A stretch of 64,000 nucleotides of DNA, taken from Branchiostoma belcheri. Taxonomy: Eukaryota > Chordata > Leptocardii > Amphioxiformes > Branchiostomatidae. Positions within the stretch are counted from its first letter, which is position 1, and every line of letters starts with the position of its first letter. The notes beneath the pieces were generated by a model, which was given only the letters and a program-made list of their open reading frames with translations, did no database searches and was not told the origin of the DNA. The stretch covers positions 2,777,399-2,841,398 of the forward strand of contig NW_017804353.1 of assembly GCF_001625305.1 (NCBI RefSeq), read 5' to 3'. This document shows, one piece after another, positions 60,401 through 64,000 of the stretch. A program made the translations under genes and the position numbers.

Positions 60401-62222
60401 TTACCGTCCAGCAGATTCTCCTATAGTGATTTTGTCCTTGTAGAGTTCTTGCAGCTTTCTTCGTCTAAACCCGAAGGGACTACGCCCAGCGACGCAGCTG
60501 AGTTGATGAGGTGTAGGAATATTTCAGCAGTATTGATGTGGGCTGAACGATTGCCGCTCAAATCGGCGCTTGATTGAGTGCGGGTGCGTACTGATGCGGT
60601 CCCCAGAGAGTGGCCTGGTAATGCCGAGAACGAGTTCGTTCTGATGCGATCCCTGGGGTGCTATATTCCCGGCATGCACCGAGGCGTGTGCAATGGGACT
60701 TCCTCTGTCGGTAGTCTTTGTGATAATTCTGAAAGCTCGATCAATCCAAGGACTTATAATCAGTCATACTTTTAGCTTTCATAGCGGATGTCATGTTGTT
60801 GCAGTGGTTTTACCAATCACCTACTATTTTATTGCTGCTGCTGTGATCAGGTGACTTTTTTCACTCCACAAAAACACAGCCAATATAGGACATTGCGAAA
60901 GTGCTTCTGCTTTTAAATAAGGCAATAGAAAAAGACGAAAAGCCAGCTTAAAAGTTTACGCTAGTATTTCGCCCTCAAGTCACCCCTTGCGGTCAGCTAC
61001 ACCTTCTTAGTTGCAGTATACTTTTGGACTTGGATTACTTTGCTATCATGCTGCTTAGTTAGGTTTTAACTGTGCAGTAAACCCACAGGTTGGTAATGCA
61101 TTTGCCCCCTGGTGCAGTAGTTATGACCATAGGTCCGCGTCTGAGCCGGCAGATAACCTCAATTTGATCTTGACTACCTCGTAGCAAACGTTGTTAAAGC
61201 TGATGAGTTGGTATTTTGGTATCGCTGCTTTAAGTTTTCTTTCATCTTTATATTTTATATTCATCTCTTATCTCTCTCTCTTAAAATGTGTCTACCATTA
61301 GCACCGTTATTATCAAAAGTGAAAAGTGAATCAAATCCACAATGTAGGCGTTTTGGCAGCTGCCCAGATGCCCTAACCTTTCCCTGCTGCTCCAACCCGT
61401 AACAAATACAGATTTAGTGCCAAACGGCTTTTAAGCAGGGAGAAGATTAACCATGGCCTTATACGGTCTACTGATACTTGCCACAAACTAAAATTGCGGT
61501 ATTAGAACTTGTTATAGTTGACTAACCTACCCAGTGAAGTTCTTGACCATATGCATGTATTGTATTGTTTCTTTGAAACCTTTGCTTATGAGAAGCCCTG
61601 CTCTCCCTACCTTGTCATGGAGGTCAAGAAGTCAGTTTGCATCATATTAAGTTCAAATAAACATCTACACACATATTATTACACATACATGGTTCAAAAT
61701 ACCAGTATGGAATGAAGTACGTACATGTTGGGTCCTGCCTGTCTGGCCGCTTTTCATAGTCAAGAAGTCAGTTTGCATCATATTAAGTCCTAATAAATCT
61801 ACACACATATAATCACACATACATGGTACAGAATAGTTGTATGTAGTGCGGTACGTACATGTTGGGGTCCTGCCTGGGTCCGGTACTGCCCATCATCTCC
61901 TGCATGCATCTGTCGCTCCTGGTCTCCGAGAACATCTCCCGTTTGGTGGCGGCGTGTTCCCTGTTCAGTACATGGTCTCCCAGTTCTCTGGAGTACCCCC
62001 GTATAACGTACGGCCTGGACACCACGTCCTTAAACTCCTTAAAGTAGCCCGGGTCTCTCTCCCGTATCCTGGGCAGGCTCCAGTTGCCGGCTGTGCGGGC
62101 GTCCTGCAGGATGGTGTGCACGCGGGACAGGGCCGGGTGGGGAGGGGTGTGTTTGGAGCTGCTGCCACTGCTTGTTGTGTTCGCGGAATGATCCACACCG
62201 TCCAGCAGTAACGTCAGCTGGC
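44603..62222 (-). CDS. C16orf89-like: C16orf89 (DUF4735) homologue, last six coding exons
   Basis: Six exons, listed separately, join in frame to give about 299 residues ending at TGA. The joined product follows vertebrate C16orf89 from its middle to its end: the ERSD.C..LLG-like block (ETRSDRCMQEMMGS), GYTITHQLLWTILGEHVGC against the vertebrate GYCLSHQL block, DLFLEQGVVCGMLGFRDF against IFMENIMFCGMGGFSDF, LSWQRPEGCFG against ILSWQ...GCFG, and DGCLSHKSGLGTAML against DGCSSHNTATAVAAL. All phases fit. The protein is a secreted, Cys-rich family of unknown biochemical function, described as thyroid-enriched in mammals. The signal-peptide exon is not in the window; it must end in phase 1 and lies beyond 62222, probably beyond 64000. 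Confidence 0.9.
44795..44945. repeat. Dispersed repeat (CCAGTTGCTGGAGTAA / CCTGGATGTCTAACCTTCATC)
   Basis: TTACTCAAGCAACTGGA and its inverted partner TCCAGTTGCTGGAGTAA flank the unit. Parts recur at 42655-42725, 26590-26640 and 4040-4170. Confidence 0.5.
45717..45769 (-). CDS. C16orf89-like: C16orf89-like, exon n-1
   Basis: A 53-bp exon, acceptor TTCCCCCAG, donor GTGCGA, phase 2 to 1; encodes ISHHRTARRLLVEKLLR, equivalent to the basic FSRRVKRREK segment. Needed to reconcile the phases of its neighbours, which cannot join directly. Confidence 0.8.
48175..50920. mobile_element. 2.75-kb foldback transposon with ~1.1-kb inverted repeats
   Basis: Outer ends GGTAACGGGAGCATGGTATT and its exact complement are flanked by the 8-bp duplication TAAAAGTG (48167-48174 and 50921-50928). 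Each arm has about 125 bp of unique sequence, then a 49-bp tandem repeat (CCTGATGCACCCCCACGCAC...; left about 48360-49290, right about 49705-50745, inverted). The centre (49290-49700) holds two ~105-bp direct repeats and no ORF. An 8-bp duplication suggests the hAT superfamily. Nonautonomous. The long Pro/His/Leu frames in the arms arise from the 49-bp repeat. Confidence 0.88.
49451..49701. repeat. ~105-bp direct repeats in the foldback element centre
   Basis: ACTAGCCTATGTACATTCTG ... GTAGGACATGATTTTTACTT at 49451-49550 and again at 49592-49701. Confidence 0.8.
51045..51218. mobile_element. TCTCCAAGCAG-type MITE
   Basis: CTCTCCAAGGAGATGTTTAG to AAGATCTGCTTGGGGATTAT with TATCGGGACCCTTTTTTGTT and ATGGATACTGCCTGGCCAAT inside. 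Confidence 0.6.
51323..51416 (-). CDS. C16orf89-like: C16orf89-like, exon n-2
   Basis: Acceptor CCCCCGCAG, donor GTAAGT, 94 bp, phase 1 to 2; encodes VVCGMLGFRDFIRRDWL and VLSWQRPEGCF. Confidence 0.92.
52024..52186 (-). CDS. C16orf89-like: C16orf89-like, exon n-3
   Basis: Acceptor TTTCTTTAG, donor GTAAGC, 163 bp, phase 0 to 1; encodes VGCKENINAF ... EPEQDLFLEQ. Confidence 0.9.
52221..52289. repeat. CA dinucleotide microsatellite
   Basis: Uninterrupted AC repeat of 69 bases in the intron next to exon n-3. Confidence 0.97.
52574..52685 (-). CDS. C16orf89-like: C16orf89-like, exon n-4
   Basis: Acceptor TCCCCCGCAG, donor GTAAGT, 112 bp, phase 2 to 0; encodes CTVTDECWRFVT and GYTITHQLLWTILGEH. 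Confidence 0.9.
53205..53345. repeat. GGCACGGTTCTGGATA-family repeat
   Basis: TGTCCAGAACCGTACC, CAGGCACGGTTCCGCGTATC and GGCACGGCTCTGGATACG. Confidence 0.6.
56095..56710. repeat. Decayed tandem repeat, about four units
   Basis: AATCAATCTTTTATGGG-type segments recur at about 56134, 56278, 56445 and 56692, with TCGTCCTAGTTTCATTAATG and AAAACGGTC...TAGGACAAGAACA between; one stretch is inverted. Confidence 0.55.
57690..58145. repeat. Diverged direct duplication
   Basis: GGTACTAGCAACGCCTTTAT AACGGTACAAAT ... CCGTGAAAGTTTTCAC near 57738-57795 resembles GGTACTCGCAACACCTGCAT AACGGCACAAAT ... CTGTGAAAGTGTTGAC near 58065-58122. Confidence 0.45.
59255..60055. repeat. Dispersed repeat bounded by ATGGAGGTAT motifs
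   Basis: AAAAATGGAGGTATTG with a TG/CTG run and AACTTTCTAGTCAGCATAAC on the left, repeated AATTTGCATAATTAATG segments in the centre, and TTTCATGGAGGTATGAG ... GGAACTCTTGTTT on the right. No ORF. Confidence 0.5.
61370..61455. repeat. Dispersed repeat shared with fusion-gene introns
   Basis: CCCGTAACAAATACAGATTTAGTGCCAAACGGC and GAGAAGATTAA resemble 17745-17820 (CCCATAACCAATGCAAATTTGG...), 10598-10665 and, inverted, 24300-24375. Confidence 0.45.
61623..61876. repeat. 136-bp tandem duplication across an exon end
   Basis: GTCAAGAAGTCAGTTTGCAT ... GTACGTACATGTTGGGTCCT occurs at 61623-61740 and 61759-61876. The second copy contains the last bases and donor of C16orf89-like exon n-5; the first repeats them. 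Confidence 0.8.
61859..62222 (-). CDS. C16orf89-like: C16orf89-like, exon n-5
   Basis: Acceptor TATCCAG, donor GTACGT, 364 bp, phase 1 to 2. QLTLLLDGVDHSANTTSS is followed by RDPGYFKEFKDVV and FSETRSDRCMQEMMGS. The 3' part and donor are repeated at 61623-61740. Confidence 0.88.
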
Positions 62223-64000
62223 CTGGATAGAGACAGGAAATTTAACCGTCAATAGTCAGACTCAGTACACGATCATTTCAAACGTTTTCGTTTTTTTTCA
62301 AGTATAGATTTTACTGTTTGTTATATATGAAGCTTCTTGTCTAAAAATCTTAATAAGGATATTTTGTCACATTTTTGTATATTATTGGACCACATCTACA
62401 TTCCCGCAACATATCATCTACATTCCCAGATCACATCATCTGCATTTCCGGAACATATCATCCACATTTCCGGGACGTATAAAATTTATTGTAGCTATAC
62501 CTGTAGGATAGATTAGCCCTGTAGTATTCTTGATTAGCTACCATACTTTGTACCATGTACGATTGTTGGGTAATACGTTCAATCATATCATCTACATTCC
62601 TTAAACATATCATCTTCATCCCCTGAACACATCATGTACTGGTTATGTACCTAGTACGGAAACACGTAGTCTAGAAATAATGTAAATACAAAAGATGAGT
62701 GCTGTATCTTGATCCTATATGACAAACAGCCGTCTGGACTGTCTGAATACATCAGGGACTTGACATTTACCAACCTGACAACCGGGAACGACTTTGGTAG
62801 CCGGGCAGATATATATATAGTCTAGAAGTGATGTAAATGTTGATGCCTGCCGTATCATGATCAAACATGACATACAGCCGTCTGGGTGTTTGAATATCTA
62901 AGAGATGTAATATTCACAGGCCCGGCGACTGGGAACGACTTTGGCATCAGGACATGCCCTTCTGAGCGATTGTCTAGCATTTCCGATTGTCATCAATCCC
63001 AGAGGCCCACTTTATTCCATCCGATGTCACATGCCTCTGTGCAGCGCGGCAGAACGGCAAAGTAATAGTGAGGACGTTATCCGTCAAATATGAGTTTCAT
63101 TTTCATACAGGATGAGATCCTTTGCAAGATGATGTCTCACAAAACAAGACACAAAGTCACCAAGACGTACGGGCCGCGAACAGACCGTTAATTCAGCTGT
63201 TAAGGAGCGGCCCGATTTATGGGAACCCCGCATCAGATTGACACTGTTACAAGGGAAGGCTTTTAATGTGATAAATTCCTACTCCTCTCTATTCATTATT
63301 TCCATCTCGGGAATTAAACCATACCGTGAAATGGACCGATAAGTTCGCGGTGGAATAATCTAACTCCGGGCCGATATTGCCCTTTCGTGCCCTTGAAATG
63401 CACTTACTTGTACGTGCCCGGGCCTCCCAGTCCCTCCCAATGTATTTACGTCCTCACCCTATTGGCGAAACCATCTCCACTCGCGCAAGGAGCCAATTTG
63501 CAATCGATGTAATCCCAGGAATATCAGAAATTATGGCCGGCACCGGCTGGCGGACCGCTCGTCGTCTTTCCTTGAACGTTTCAGGCAGATTAGAACATAA
63601 ATTGCTGGCCGAGACGGCGGACTCATGCACAGAAAGGGCCGGGGATATTTTCCACAGTCCCACCGCCCAATCATTCGGATTTGTCTCGCTCTGGGTAGAA
63701 GTAGCGTCGATACAATATCTCGCTAGCAGAACTTTGTAAGTGCGTGGTGCCGTGAGTGATTGAGAATGCGCCGTGGGTGCCAGGTATGGAACCGGCCCGG
63801 TCACCATTATCGGAAAACTGTAGCCAGTCCAGCCGGCGGTCACGTGCTTTCCCTCGATCCCGTTTCACCTTGGGGCCCTCAAGGACGATATTTGAGATAG
63901 TTTAAGTCGAAACGGATCCACTTGGTTCAATTTTATCCATCGATTTGTAGGTCCTGTTGTACGTTCATCGTGAATGATCACTGTGGATGGCATACTATGT
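62223..64000. other. Intron of C16orf89-like gene, right window edge
   Basis: No signal-peptide exon recognised. Contains ACATATCATCTACATTCC-type short repeats (62395-62640) and an imperfect ~150-bp tandem duplication (about 62665-62810 and 62815-62960, sharing ACAGCCGTCTGG and GGGAACGACTTTGG). Confidence 0.5.

Larger units (their letters stand above)
52686..61858. other. 9-kb intron of C16orf89-like gene
   Basis: No supported exon on either strand; contains the repeats listed separately and a short CT run at about 54386-54411. Confidence 0.6.

Noticed and set aside
63454-63843. Candidate 5' exon of the C16orf89-like gene
   Set aside because: No signal peptide or similarity to the N-terminal part of the family, and no suitable phase-1 donor identified.

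Overview
The window looks like amphioxus (Branchiostoma) nuclear DNA. The genes have many short exons with GT-AG introns. The dispersed repeats look like amphioxus families: hairpin MITEs, a tRNA-derived SINE, TCTCCAAGCAG-ended elements and CCTGATGAAGATGACAGACGG-type repeats. The recognisable proteins are chordate-like. The repeat assignment comes from memory of such sequences; no database was searched.

All genes I can support lie on the minus strand. (1) At 1119-1362 is the first exon of a secreted protein whose gene leaves the window on the left. (2) From 29248 down to 3106 runs a gene that I reconstruct as one 22-exon, 1075-codon reading frame: signal peptide, lipocalin, Thr-rich segment with a first antistasin domain, two more antistasin domains, a six-Cys domain, a Thr/Pro-rich, acidic then basic linker, and a complete serpin. 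Every splice phase fits and the total is divisible by three. (3) From 62222 down to 44603 run the last six coding exons of a C16orf89 (DUF4735) homologue; its 5' end lies to the right of the window.

Exons 2-10 of the fusion gene occur twice, as copy A (9235-12890) and copy B (16339-20047). They sit inside two nearly identical blocks of about 6 kb, roughly 9090-15017 and 16187-22200. A 20-N gap (15018-15037) and an inverted-repeat element lie between the blocks. The blocks differ mainly by mobile-element insertions and small indels, which fits two haplotypes of one locus assembled side by side. A real duplication used as mutually exclusive cassettes is the main alternative.

Other layout: 1363-3105 is intergenic. 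29249-44602 (15 kb) is intergenic and has only repeats that I can support. The introns of the C16orf89-like gene carry a 2.75-kb foldback transposon with 8-bp target duplications (48175-50920), a CA microsatellite, and several decayed tandem repeats.

If the fusion is real, one secreted polypeptide joins a small-molecule-binding fold (lipocalin) to two unrelated protease-inhibitor folds (antistasin and an Arg-Ser-loop serpin). I know of no described protein with that architecture, and it is the most interesting object in the window.
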